Assembly (NCBI GenBank): GCA_024707205.1
Contig: JANQAD010000001.1
Location: 372,001-436,000, forward strand
Source of the DNA: Demequina sp.
GTDB lineage: Bacteria > Actinomycetota > Actinomycetes > Actinomycetales > Demequinaceae
Direction of reading: 5' to 3'
DNA length: 64,000 bases
Part shown: positions 52,770 to 60,634 of the stretch, piece by piece
Layout of the letters: each line of letters opens with the position of its first letter
How positions within the stretch are numbered: position 1 is the stretch's first letter
Program-made: the position numbers and the translations under genes
Notes under the pieces: generated by a model
Seen by the model: the letters and a program-made list of their open reading frames with translations, nothing else
Database searches by the model: none
Told to the model about the DNA's origin: nothing

Positions 52770-53636
52770 ATGGTGGCCATGCCTGACACGATCGCGCCGG
52801 AGACCCGAATGGGTCCGGTTCGCCTGCTCGTGAACGACCTCGACACGATGCTGGCGTTCTACCGCGACGTGCTCGCCCTCGACGCGATTCGCGCCGACGG
52901 CGACACGCACGTGCTGGGCCGCGGCGGGGTCGAGACCATGTCGCTCACCCCCTCCCAGGGACTGCCGCGGTTCGATCGTCGCGGCGCCGGGCTGTTCCAC
53001 ACCGCGGTGGTCTTCGACAGCGAGCCCGGGCTCGCGGCCGCCGTGGCGCGCGTTGCGCAGGCGGCGCCCCGCGCGTACACGGGCAGCGCCGACCACCTCG
53101 TCAGCAAGGCCTTCTACTTCGATGACCCCGAGGGCAACGGGGTGGAGCTCTACTGGGATCGCCCGCGCTCCGCATGGGCGCGAGACGCCGAGGGCCGCCC
53201 CGTCATGGGCACCGAGTACATCGACGCGAACGGCTACCTCGGCAAGCACCTCACGGAGGGCGAGTTCGCCTCTCCGCTCGCCGCCGCGAGCGTGGGCCAC
53301 GTGCACCTGCAGGTGGGCGACATCCCCTCGGCAAAGCGCTTCTACGTGGACACCATGGGCTTCGACGAGGTCTTCGACATGGGCTCCGCCCTGTTCGTGT
53401 CCGCGGGCGGCTACCACCACCACATCGGCCTGAACACGTGGAACTCGCGCGGTGCCGGACCGCGTGCCGCCTCCTTGGGTCTGGGCCGCATGGACATCGT
53501 CCTGCCCGGGCCCGACGCTGTGGCCGCCTTGCGCTCTCGCCTCGAGTTCGCGGGCGTGGACGTGGAGGACGACGGCCAGGAGCTCACGTTCCGGGACCCG
53601 TGGGGGACGGTGATCCGCGCGAGGGTGGGTGCGTAG
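52770..53636 (+). CDS. VOC-family dioxygenase (catechol-2,3-dioxygenase-like, CatE)
   Basis: 288 residues from ATG 52770 (ATG 52779 is also possible). Two glyoxalase-fold modules: the first contains RLLVNDLDTMLAFYRDVLAL, LFHTAVVFDSE and DPEGNGVELYWDRPRSAW; the second contains GHVHLQVGDIPSAKRFYVDT, GYHHHIGLNTWNSRGAG and LTFRDPWGT. His in FHTAV and HVHLQ and Glu in VELYWD fit the metal site. Homologues are usually annotated as CatE; the ring-cleavage substrate is unproven. Confidence 0.88.
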   Translation: MVAMPDTIAPETRMGPVRLLVNDLDTMLAFYRDVLALDAIRADGDTHVLGRGGVETMSLTPSQGLPRFDRRGAGLFHTAVVFDSEPGLAAAVARVAQAAPRAYTGSADHLVSKAFYFDDPEGNGVELYWDRPRSAWARDAEGRPVMGTEYIDANGYLGKHLTEGEFASPLAAASVGHVHLQVGDIPSAKRFYVDTMGFDEVFDMGSALFVSAGGYHHHIGLNTWNSRGAGPRAASLGLGRMDIVLPGPDAVAALRSRLEFAGVDVEDDGQELTFRDPWGTVIRARVGA

Positions 53637-53676
53637 CGCGACGGATTTGGCACATACCGCCGCAATACTCGCGCAT

Positions 53677-53699
53677 TAACCTACGGTCGCGTAAGGTTA
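53677..53699. promoter_or_regulatory. Inverted repeat upstream of the desaturase gene
   Basis: TAACCTACG (53677-53685) faces CGTAAGGTTA (53690-53699) with one bulged base, 84 bases upstream of the desaturase start. It is AT-rich compared with its surroundings. It could be an operator for a lipid-responsive regulator that is not encoded in this window. Confidence 0.5.
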
Positions 53700-53782
53700 G
53701 TGCATCCGCGTCCCCCCGCGCATTCTTACGTCGACTGGGAAGTCGCATGACCAGCACCCGCTGAGCGAGAGGCCCCCAGCCA

Positions 53783-54856
53783 GTGACAACTTCCGGCTTT
53801 GCCACACCCACCATCCCCGTGAATCACGTCACGCGGTCCTTCACCGAGATCGCCGCGACGGCTCGCGATGCCGGCCTGATGAAGCGCAGCTACGTGTTCT
53901 ACGCGAGCTTCTTCGCCGCCCTTGTGCTCGCTCTCGGGGGCGTCATCACGGGGATGATCCTGCTGGGCGACTCATGGTTCCAGCTGCTCATGGCGGCGGC
54001 GCTCGGTCTGGTCCTGACGCAGTTCGCGTTCCTCGGCCACGAGGCCTCGCACCGCACCGTGTTCAAGTCCGGCAAGGCGAACGACAACCTCGGCAAGATC
54101 ATCTCCACCTACGTGGTCGGCATGAGCTACCAGTGGTGGATGAACAAGCACTCGCGCCACCACGCGAACCCCAACACGGTGGGCAAGGATCCGGACATCA
54201 ACCCCAACGTGGTCATGTTCCGCCGCGAGGATGCGGAGCAGGCGCGCGGGCCGCTGCGCTGGATCGTTGCTCGCCAGGGTTGGCTGTTCTTCCCGCTGCT
54301 GACGTTCGAGGGCTACAACCTGCACCGCTCCGCACTGGTCTCCGCCTTCACGCGCGGCACGCCGCGCCAGCGCGTGCTGGAGCTGTTGGGCATCGTCAGC
54401 CACTTCGTCGTCTACCTGGTGCCGCTGTTCTTCCTGATGCCCGTGGGAATCGCGTTCGCTTTCATCGCCGTGCAGATGGCCGTGTTCGGCGTCTACATGG
54501 GCGCGTCGTTCGCCCCTAACCACAAGGGCATGGCGATCATCGCCGAGGACCAGAAGGTGGACTTCCTCTCCCGCCAGGTGCTCACGAGCCGCAACATCAA
54601 GGGCGGATGGTTCATGACCATCCTCATGGGCGGCCTCAACTTCCAGATTGAGCACCACCTCTTCCCCAACATGGCGCGGCCGCAGCTGTTCCGCGCCCGC
54701 GAGATCGTGCGCGAGCACTGCGCGAACATCGAGCTTCCGTACACCGAGACCGGGCTGCTGCGCTCATACGGCATCATCACCGCGTATCTCAACAAGGTGG
54801 GCCTCGGCGCCCGCGATCCGTTCGACTGCCCCGAGCGCGTAGCGATGGGCCGCTAA
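53783..54856 (+). CDS. Membrane fatty acid desaturase
   Basis: 357 residues from GTG 53783. All three His boxes are present: FLGHEASHRTVF, MNKHSRHHANPN and LNFQIEHHLFPNM, together binding the diiron centre. Hydrophobic segments: VFYASFFAALVLALGGVITG, FQLLMAAALGLVLTQFAFLG and VVYLVPLFFLMPVGIAFAFI. The spacing matches acyl-CoA or acyl-lipid front-end desaturases of actinobacteria. It introduces a cis double bond and adapts membrane fluidity; no cytochrome b5 domain is fused. The last 4 bases overlap the stop of the convergent reductase gene. Confidence 0.93.
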   Translation: MTTSGFATPTIPVNHVTRSFTEIAATARDAGLMKRSYVFYASFFAALVLALGGVITGMILLGDSWFQLLMAAALGLVLTQFAFLGHEASHRTVFKSGKANDNLGKIISTYVVGMSYQWWMNKHSRHHANPNTVGKDPDINPNVVMFRREDAEQARGPLRWIVARQGWLFFPLLTFEGYNLHRSALVSAFTRGTPRQRVLELLGIVSHFVVYLVPLFFLMPVGIAFAFIAVQMAVFGVYMGASFAPNHKGMAIIAEDQKVDFLSRQVLTSRNIKGGWFMTILMGGLNFQIEHHLFPNMARPQLFRAREIVREHCANIELPYTETGLLRSYGIITAYLNKVGLGARDPFDCPERVAMGR

Positions 54857-55818
54857 GCGCCCGACGCCGGGAACAGCGCGTCGATTGCGCTCACCTGGTC
54901 TTGGGTGAGGCGGGTCTCCCCCGCCTTCGCATTCGCCGTCACCTGCTCCGGCCGCGTGGCCCCCGCAATGACCGACGCTATGGCCGGCTTCGCGAGGAAC
55001 CAGCCGAACGTCGCCTCGAGCATGGTGATGCCCCACTCGTCGCATAGCGCCTGGTAGGCCTCCATCGCATCCCAGTTCGCCTGGTCCGCGATCTGCGGGC
55101 GGACCTCCGCGATGCGCGTGCCCGCCGGGCGCTCCGTGCGCGTGAACTTGCCGGTGAAGAGCCCGTTGTGGAGCGGGAAGAACGGCAGGTAGCCCTGGCC
55201 GCCCTCGACCGCGGCCTCGAGCCGGCCGTCGGTCTCCGCGGCCCTCACCGCGAGGCTCAGCTGGTCCTGGCTGGTGGCGAATCGGGCAACTCCCAACCGG
55301 TCCGCGGCGGCGTTGGCCTCGCGGATCTGGGTTGCGGTGAACTGCGAGTGGCCGTATGCCCGGATCGCGCCCTCCTGCACGAGTTCCGCTAGCGCCTCGA
55401 GCGTCTCCTCGATGGGCGTCTTCGGATCCGGGGTGTGGATCTGGAACAGGTCGATCACGTCGATGCCGAGCCGCTCCCGCGAGGCGTCCGCCGCCGCGCG
55501 CAGGTACGCGCGGGAGCCCTTGGCCCCGAGGTGATCGAGGGGCGTCGCGACCTCGCTGTGGCCGAACTTGGTGGCGACGATCGCCTCGTCACGTCGTTCC
55601 GCGAGCGCCTCACGCATGAGCGACTCGCTCAGGCCCCACTGCCCTCCGTAGATGTCAGCGGTGTCGAAGAAGGTCACGCCCGCGTCGAGCGCAGCGTGGA
55701 TCACGGCGTTGGTGCCGTCCTGGGTCTCGCTCACGGTGCCGGCGCGGCCGAAGTTGTTGCAGCCGAGCCCCACGGCTGAGACGGCGAAGGGGGCGTGGGC
55801 GAGGGGTCGAAGTTCCAT
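54853..55818 (-). CDS. Aldo/keto reductase
   Basis: 321 residues. VGLGCNNFGRAGTVSE, VTFFDTADIYGGQWGLSESL with the catalytic Asp and Tyr, EAIVATKFGHSE with the Lys, and IDLFQIHTPDPKTPIEETL with the His give the complete AKR tetrad. The NADPH site is IASVIAGATRPEQVTANAKA. Substrate unknown; the YajO/IolS-like subfamily reduces a range of aldehydes and ketones. The start is 71 bases from the divergent HTH gene, with a perfect palindrome between them. Confidence 0.92.
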   Translation of the reverse strand: MELRPLAHAPFAVSAVGLGCNNFGRAGTVSETQDGTNAVIHAALDAGVTFFDTADIYGGQWGLSESLMREALAERRDEAIVATKFGHSEVATPLDHLGAKGSRAYLRAAADASRERLGIDVIDLFQIHTPDPKTPIEETLEALAELVQEGAIRAYGHSQFTATQIREANAAADRLGVARFATSQDQLSLAVRAAETDGRLEAAVEGGQGYLPFFPLHNGLFTGKFTRTERPAGTRIAEVRPQIADQANWDAMEAYQALCDEWGITMLEATFGWFLAKPAIASVIAGATRPEQVTANAKAGETRLTQDQVSAIDALFPASGA

Positions 55819-55869
55819 GGGTCAACCCTACGTTTCGCCAGGGAATGATTCGGCGACGGTCAGGTGCTC

Positions 55870-55885
55870 GTCAGCATATGCTGAC
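55870..55885. promoter_or_regulatory. Perfect 16-bp palindrome GTCAGCATATGCTGAC
   Basis: No mismatch and no spacer, ending 3 bases before the ATG of the HTH gene and 52 bases upstream of the aldo/keto reductase start. It contains a -10-like TATGCT positioned for a leaderless transcript. A binding site for the HTH protein just downstream is the simplest reading. Confidence 0.75.
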
Positions 55886-55888
55886 ACC

Positions 55889-56090
55889 ATGAAGACCTCA
55901 GTTGGCGGGCAATTCGAAGACTCCCCGATCGGCGAGCTGCGCGCCGTGGCCAAGGCCAAGAGCGAACTCGCGGGGCGCGAGGAACTGGCCGTGCGGCGCG
56001 CGCAGCGCCGGGCTCAGTTGGGCGGAGATCGGCACCTTCCTTGGCGTCACTCGCCAGACCGTGCACCGCAAGTACAGGAGATTCGGGTAG
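55889..56090 (+). CDS. Small HTH DNA-binding protein, frame broken at 56010-56012
   Basis: ATG 55889 opens MKTSVGGQFEDSPIGELRAV and AKAKSELAGREELAVRRAQR. One frame over, the sequence LSWAEIGTFLGVTRQTVHRK ends in YRRFG and a stop. Removing one G of the GGG at 56010-56012 joins the two into 66 residues: a charged helix followed by a helix-turn-helix resembling small actinobacterial HTH proteins of the SWAxIGxxLGVxRQ type. No Shine-Dalgarno site is seen. Probably autoregulated through the palindrome that touches its start, and perhaps controlling the divergent reductase. Confidence 0.7.
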
Positions 56091-56117
56091 AGCCGGCCAC
56101 AGCGTCGGGCCCCCTAC

Positions 56118-56188
56118 GTCTCAACCGCCCACACCATGTTTGGGCGCACTATTGGCCACCAAACGTCGCGTGAACGGTTGAGACGTGG
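56118..56188. terminator. Long hairpin with nested stem downstream of the HTH gene
   Basis: Outer arms ACGTCTCAACCG (56118-56129) and CGGTTGAGACGT (56177-56188), 12 bp perfect. Inside, GTTTGG pairs with CCAAAC. It lies between the HTH stop and the terminator of ssrA, which is on the opposite strand. Confidence 0.55.
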
Positions 56189-56223
56189 GTCGCGCGGGCG
56201 CGCACGCGCCAGGGCAAGACGAA

Positions 56224-56249
56224 GCCCCCGGCTAGTCCAAACCGGGGGC
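56224..56249 (-). terminator. Terminator of ssrA
   Basis: 8-bp G/C stem GCCCCCGG / CCGGGGGC with a 10-base loop, 19 bases downstream of the tmRNA 3' end on its transcribed strand, followed by TTCGTCTTG. Confidence 0.8.
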
Positions 56250-56267
56250 CTCGTACACAGGGATAAG

Positions 56268-56632
56268 TGGAGATGGCGGGAATCGAACCCGCGTCCGCAT
56301 GGTCAAACCTAGGTCTTCTCCGGGCGCAGCCTGAGAAGTGTTTCTCGGCCCCTCACCAACATCAGGCGAGCCGGTGAGATGGGCCCAGTCACCTAAGTGT
56401 CCCGAGCGCCCCGATGACGAGAGCGATCAGCAAGTTCCCTAGATGACGCCAGGATCCAGGACGGGAACACGCCTGGGCTGACGGACTTCATGGCGCTCGC
56501 TTAGGCAGCGAGGGCGAAGTCGGTGCGATTGGAATCGGCACCTGTATTTTGCTGGGAACGTTTACGAGATAACCCAACATTCTCGGCCCGCTTCCCCTAG
56601 GAAGTAAACACACGTCGAAACCGATCATCCCC
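56268..56632 (-). ncRNA. ssrA: Transfer-messenger RNA (tmRNA)
   Basis: 365 bases, standard one-piece type. The 5' end GGGGATG pairs with CATCTCC at the 3' end, and the T arm (GCGGGTTCGATTCCCGC) is typical. The resume codon GCC opens the tag ORF 56501-56539 encoding ADSNRTDFALAA and TAA, close to the mycobacterial tag ADSHQRDYALAA. CCA is not encoded. With SmpB, encoded 2.2 kb away on the same strand, it rescues stalled ribosomes and marks the products for Clp proteolysis; the adaptor clpS lies 7 kb to the left. Confidence 0.96.
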
Positions 56633-56649
56633 TGTGCAGTTATGGGTCC

Positions 56650-56678
56650 AGTCTACCTGCCAGGTCCGACGCTGTCAC
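56650..56678 (-). promoter_or_regulatory. Promoter of ssrA
   Basis: On the minus strand, -35 GTGACA (56673-56678), 17-base spacer and -10 TAGACT (56650-56655), placing the transcription start about 10 bases before the mature tmRNA 5' end. Five of six -35 bases match the consensus. The spacer contains GTCCGACGCTGT, the core of the dispersed motif. Confidence 0.65.
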
Positions 56679-56721
56679 CGCCCCCCTTGCTCGCCCCACC
56701 CAACGCTCTGCCCCCGCAACA

Positions 56722-56788
56722 CTCCTGACCACTCAGGCGGCCTTTGACCGGTCACAGAGCCGCCGAAGGCCCCGTGAGTGGTCAGGAG
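56722..56788. terminator. 14-bp hairpin with nested stem downstream of the DUF2207 gene
   Basis: Outer arms CTCCTGACCACTCA (56722-56735) and TGAGTGGTCAGGAG (56775-56788). Inside, GGCGGC (56736-56741) pairs with GCCGCC (56759-56764), or GGCCTT with AAGGCC, and GACCGGTC forms the tip. It is 58 bases past the DUF2207 stop and upstream of the ssrA promoter, so it may insulate ssrA from read-through. Confidence 0.6.
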
Positions 56789-56846
56789 CGTTGGGCGCGC
56801 CGCCGGAGGTCGCCACGGGCGCGGCCACGGCCGCGGCCGCGAGCAC

Positions 56847-58721
56847 CTACCAGCCGCCTCCACCGCCGCCTCCACCGCCGCCGCCGGAGAACCCTCCCCC
56901 GCCTCCCCCGCCGAAGCCGGAGCTGCCGCTCGAGCCCGGAGTGGGTGCGGAGACCGCAGCGGAGGTGAGAGAGGAGAACTGCGAGATGGTCCCCGTGAAG
57001 CCATTCGACAGGGCCCAGAACGAGCCCAACGTGTAGCCCGTCATCCAGTTGGGCTCCGCCACCTGGTAGCCGGCCGCCGCGAGGTCCTGGAACTTCTTGG
57101 TCCACTGCTCGGCGATGCCGAAGGCGATCGCGTAGGGCAGGTACTTGGAGAAGATGTCCTGGCCCTCCTCGAACTTGAGCTGGTTCGCGTCGGCGGTGCG
57201 CAGGAACAACTCGAAGCCCTTGGACTCGGCGAGCACGCGAGAGCCCTCCGCTTGGCGCACGGGAGCGGCGCGCTGCGTGAAGATGAGCACCGCGCCGATG
57301 AGGATCAGCGGCAGGGTCAGCAGCACGGAGCCGCCGAGGTTGGCCACAAAGAACGAGCCGAAGAAGCCGGCGACGACCAGCAGCACACCGAGCCCAGCCC
57401 AGGCGAGGCGGGTCGAGGATGGCGCCCGCCGGTACCAGCCCATGGACACCGTGTCCTGGTACATCTGCACGGACACGTCCTGGAGCGTCTTCGCGAAGGT
57501 CGTCTTGAGCTCCGAGAGCAGCACCTCGTTGCGGCCAAGGAAGATCTGGTCAAAGAGCTCGCCCTCGTACTTGAGCATCGTCGAGTCCGAGTTCTTCAGC
57601 TTCACGAGCCGGTAGTCCTCGGCCTCGACGTGGTCAACGCGCAGATACCCGCGAACGGCGAGGTCTACGATGGTGGCGGTGACGTCCCTGGTATCTGCCG
57701 ACTCGTCCCACAGCGTGCCCACGAGCCCGGGCGCCACACCCTTTGGCGGATCGAACCGCACCGCGACCGGCGGCGCCTTGCGCAGCGACCGTGTGGTGCC
57801 CTCATCGGCGCCGGTTGGCGCGAGGCCGGGGGTGAGCCCCGCGTAGTACTCGTCCCGCGTGGCCCTCCACAGCGCACGCCCCAGCAGGACGCTGCCTCCA
57901 ATGAGGATGAGCAGTCCGGGAAGGGCCCACGGCAGGGACCAGCGGAAGGCGCGCGCAGTGTCGTCCGCGATCTCCAGCTGGGGGGTCGTGTCGAACGAGC
58001 CCGCCGGGTACAGAACGTCAACGGTCATCGGCTGCCCGGGGCTGAGCGCCGCGTGCGTGAACGTCGCCTTCGCGCCCGTGGCGGATGCGGAATCGCACGG
58101 GTCCGCGACGCCGGACGCTCCCGCGAAGCACTGGGCGGCGATCGCATCGACCGGACTCATGACCGTCACGGTTGCATTGGAGATGGGAATCTCGAAGCCG
58201 TCGCCGATCGCGTTCCAGTAGAACTCGTCCGCATCGATGGGATCCGACTGTCCCGGCGGCACCGCGTCCGTCACCGAGTTCATGACGTGGTGGACGGTGT
58301 ACGTGAGCACGTATGTCTGCTTGCCGCTGACGTTGTCGATGTTCTCGTCCCCGATGCGGACCACGAGCCAGTAGTCACCGTCCTCGGTGTACACCTTCGC
58401 CGGCGCTCCGGTGGGGCTCGACGCGGTGAGGTCCGTGATCTCGTACACGCGGTTGTAGGTGTCGTCGTAGACCTGGTGAGTGGGGAACGTGAAGTACGGC
58501 CCGTGGCCCGGGTCGTCGCCGAAGTCGAAGTCGATCTCCAGGCGCACCTTCGCCGAGCCATCAGCCTGCAGGTCGTAGGTCTCGTCCCAGCGGGTGATCT
58601 GGTTGCCCGTGGTTGTGGTGCTTGTTTCCAGGCCCGACGCTGTGGTTAGGTCCGACGCCGTGGCCGGGGTCGCTGCGAACGTCGCCAGGGCGGCGGCAAG
58701 TGCCGCAAGAAGCCATCTCAT
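56847..58721 (-). CDS. DUF2207 domain membrane protein with glycine-rich tail
   Basis: 624 residues. A signal peptide (RWLLAALAAALATFAATPAT) is followed by the extracytoplasmic DUF2207 domain (ITRWDETYDLQADGSAKVRL, GPYFTFPTHQVYDDTYNRVY, VLTYTVHHVMNSVTDAV). Hydrophobic helices lie at about residues 275-295 and 425-475 (LAWAGLGVLLVVAGFFGSFF). A cytoplasmic domain follows (QLKFEEGQDIFSKYLPYAIA), then a C-terminal tail of FGGGGGGGFSGGGG type. Function unknown; the family is thought to be envelope-associated. Codons for SDLTTASGLE contain two copies of the dispersed motif. Confidence 0.87.
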   Translation of the reverse strand: MRWLLAALAAALATFAATPATASDLTTASGLETSTTTTGNQITRWDETYDLQADGSAKVRLEIDFDFGDDPGHGPYFTFPTHQVYDDTYNRVYEITDLTASSPTGAPAKVYTEDGDYWLVVRIGDENIDNVSGKQTYVLTYTVHHVMNSVTDAVPPGQSDPIDADEFYWNAIGDGFEIPISNATVTVMSPVDAIAAQCFAGASGVADPCDSASATGAKATFTHAALSPGQPMTVDVLYPAGSFDTTPQLEIADDTARAFRWSLPWALPGLLILIGGSVLLGRALWRATRDEYYAGLTPGLAPTGADEGTTRSLRKAPPVAVRFDPPKGVAPGLVGTLWDESADTRDVTATIVDLAVRGYLRVDHVEAEDYRLVKLKNSDSTMLKYEGELFDQIFLGRNEVLLSELKTTFAKTLQDVSVQMYQDTVSMGWYRRAPSSTRLAWAGLGVLLVVAGFFGSFFVANLGGSVLLTLPLILIGAVLIFTQRAAPVRQAEGSRVLAESKGFELFLRTADANQLKFEEGQDIFSKYLPYAIAFGIAEQWTKKFQDLAAAGYQVAEPNWMTGYTLGSFWALSNGFTGTISQFSSLTSAAVSAPTPGSSGSSGFGGGGGGGFSGGGGGGGGGGGW

Positions 58722-58785
58722 GCCCCCATCATGCCGGGGTTCGAGCGTGAGGCGAGTCAGCGTCGGCCCGTAAGTGACTCCTGAA

Positions 58786-59247
58786 TCAGCGGCGCGCGTT
58801 CATGGCGCGCTCGGCCTCGCGGCTGTCCTGGCGCTCCTTGAGCGACTGGCGCTTGTCGTAGAGCTTCTTGCCGCGCGCGAGAGCGATCTCGATCTTGGCC
58901 CGGCCGTCGACGAAATACAGGCGCAGGGGCACGATCGTGTGGCCCTTCTCGCGAGTGCCGTGCATGAGCTGCTCGATCTCGTGGTGGTGGAGCAGCAGCT
59001 TGCGCTTGCGGCGCGGGGCGTGGTTAGTCCACGTTCCCTGCGTGTACTCAGGGATGTAGATGTTGTCGAGCCAGGCCTCGCCGCTCTCGATGTACACGTA
59101 GCCATCGCCGATGGTGGCGCGGCCCATGCGGAGGGCCTTCACCTCGGTGCCGGTGAGGACGATTCCCGCCTCGAAGACGTCATCGATGAAGAAGTCATGG
59201 CGCGCCGAACGGTTGGTCGCCACGACCTTCAGGGACTCCTTGGCCAT
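58786..59247 (-). CDS. smpB: SsrA-binding protein SmpB
   Basis: 153 residues. [60 protein letters not shown] and [15 protein letters not shown] are the family blocks, and the basic C-terminal tail ([20 protein letters not shown]) that enters the ribosomal decoding site is complete. It binds tmRNA (56268-56632). Start ATG 59247 has GGAGGTGAG upstream. It follows the M23 peptidase by 67 bases. Confidence 0.97.
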   Translation of the reverse strand: MAKESLKVVATNRSARHDFFIDDVFEAGIVLTGTEVKALRMGRATIGDGYVYIESGEAWLDNIYIPEYTQGTWTNHAPRRKRKLLLHHHEIEQLMHGTREKGHTIVPLRLYFVDGRAKIEIALARGKKLYDKRQSLKERQDSREAERAMNARR

Positions 59248-59314
59248 GACTCACCTCCATTCGCTCGCTGTGTCACTGCACGCAGGGCCGAATGAGAAGT
59301 GTACGCCGCGCGGC

Positions 59315-60634
59315 TTAGGGGATCGGGCCCAGGATCGACATGGGGTTCACGGTGTGGCCGTTGACGTAGACCTCGAAGTGCAGGTGGCAACCGAGCGACA
59401 GCCCCTCGTTGCCCGAATACCCGACCACCTGGCCGCGCGAGACGTACTGGCCGCTGTGCACGGCGAACTTGGACAGGTGGTTGTAACTGGTCATGAGCGA
59501 GTTGCCCTTGACGTAGCCGTGGTCCACCATCACCTGGTTGCCGAAGCCGTTGAGGTACTTGGCCCACAGCACCTTGCCCTCCGCCGCGGCGTAGATGGGC
59601 GTGCCGCAGTACGCGCGGAAGTCGGTGCCGGCGTGCATGCGCCAGTAGTGCAGGATCGGGTGGAAGCGCATGCCGTAGGAGCTCGTGATATACGGCACCT
59701 TGGTGGGGAAGCTCAGGTAGCCCTTGCCGAGCGGCGTGGGGTTGCCGTGGTTCTGGGAGGCCAGCTTCTTCTTGACGAGGGCGAGGATCTCGGCGCGAAC
59801 CTTGTCTTGCTTCTTCTCAAGTTCGGCCTGCTTCGCGATCGCCTCCTTGCGCGCGGCGGCGAGCGTCTGCTTGAGGGTCGCGAGCTCGTCAAGCGCAGAG
59901 TCGACCTCCTGCTTCTTCTTCTCCGCGGCCTGCTGGGCCTGAGCAGCCTCCTCAACCAGAGCGTCGGCCTGGTCCTTGAGCTCCTGGATGTAGTCGCGCA
60001 CGGCCTCCTGGCGGGCGCCCCGGTTGCGGTTGGTGGCGGCGATCTCCTCGATCTCGTCCAGCGCGTTGGTCTGGATGCGCGCGGCGGAGTGGTGCGCGGC
60101 GAAACGCTGCACGAAGTCGCTTGAGCTCTCAGCGCCGAAGACGATCGCGAGCGAGTCCGACGCGCCCTCGCCCATGTACTGCTCGCGGGCGAGTGCGCCG
60201 AGGCTGATCTTCAGCTGCTCGATGCGCTCGTTGTCGTCCGCGATCTGCTGGGTGATGTCCTTGTCTTGGGCGATGGCCGCCTTCAGTTTGTCGGCGACGA
60301 TCTTCTGCTGCACCACGGCGGCGTTGTAGCGCTCGTTGGCGGCCGCGAGTTCCTTCTTGAGCCCCGGCAGCTTGTCCTCGAGTTCGCCGATGCGCTTGTT
60401 CGTCTTGATGATCGCGGCGTCGGTGTCCTCGAGCTCGCTCTCGAGATCATCCAGCTTGTTCTGGATCTTCTTGGCGTCCTTGTTGGCGTCTGCGATCTGG
60501 TCGTCGTAGTCGTCGTCAGCATGCACCGTGGTTGGCGTCACCACCGCGGAAGCGGCGCTGAACGCCCACCCCGAGCAGATGACCACAGCGAGCAGCGCCG
60601 TGATCACCGCGTAGAAGCGGTTCTGAAGCCTCAT
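59315..60634 (-). CDS. Coiled-coil M23 (LytM) peptidase, EnvC-like
   Basis: 439 residues. A signal anchor (YAVITALLAVVICSGWAFSA) is followed by about 250 residues of coiled coil (LDDLESELEDTDAAIIKTNK, IGELEDKLPGLKKELAAANE, AAEKKKQEVDSALDELATLK) and a C-terminal M23 domain with MHAGTDFRAYCGTPIYAAAE and SLGCHLHFEVYVNGHTVNP (HxxxD and HxH zinc ligands). It is linked to ftsX by a 4-base overlap (ATGA). By analogy with EnvC and other FtsEX partners, FtsX probably controls it in septal peptidoglycan splitting. Unlike EnvC, zinc ligands are intact, so it may cut directly. Confidence 0.92.
   Translation of the reverse strand: MRLQNRFYAVITALLAVVICSGWAFSAASAVVTPTTVHADDDYDDQIADANKDAKKIQNKLDDLESELEDTDAAIIKTNKRIGELEDKLPGLKKELAAANERYNAAVVQQKIVADKLKAAIAQDKDITQQIADDNERIEQLKISLGALAREQYMGEGASDSLAIVFGAESSSDFVQRFAAHHSAARIQTNALDEIEEIAATNRNRGARQEAVRDYIQELKDQADALVEEAAQAQQAAEKKKQEVDSALDELATLKQTLAAARKEAIAKQAELEKKQDKVRAEILALVKKKLASQNHGNPTPLGKGYLSFPTKVPYITSSYGMRFHPILHYWRMHAGTDFRAYCGTPIYAAAEGKVLWAKYLNGFGNQVMVDHGYVKGNSLMTSYNHLSKFAVHSGQYVSRGQVVGYSGNEGLSLGCHLHFEVYVNGHTVNPMSILGPIP

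Noticed and set aside
56850-56950. Imperfect CCG/CCT-rich repeat at the end of the DUF2207 gene
   Set aside because: It only encodes the poly-glycine tail common in this family; not an independent repeat element.
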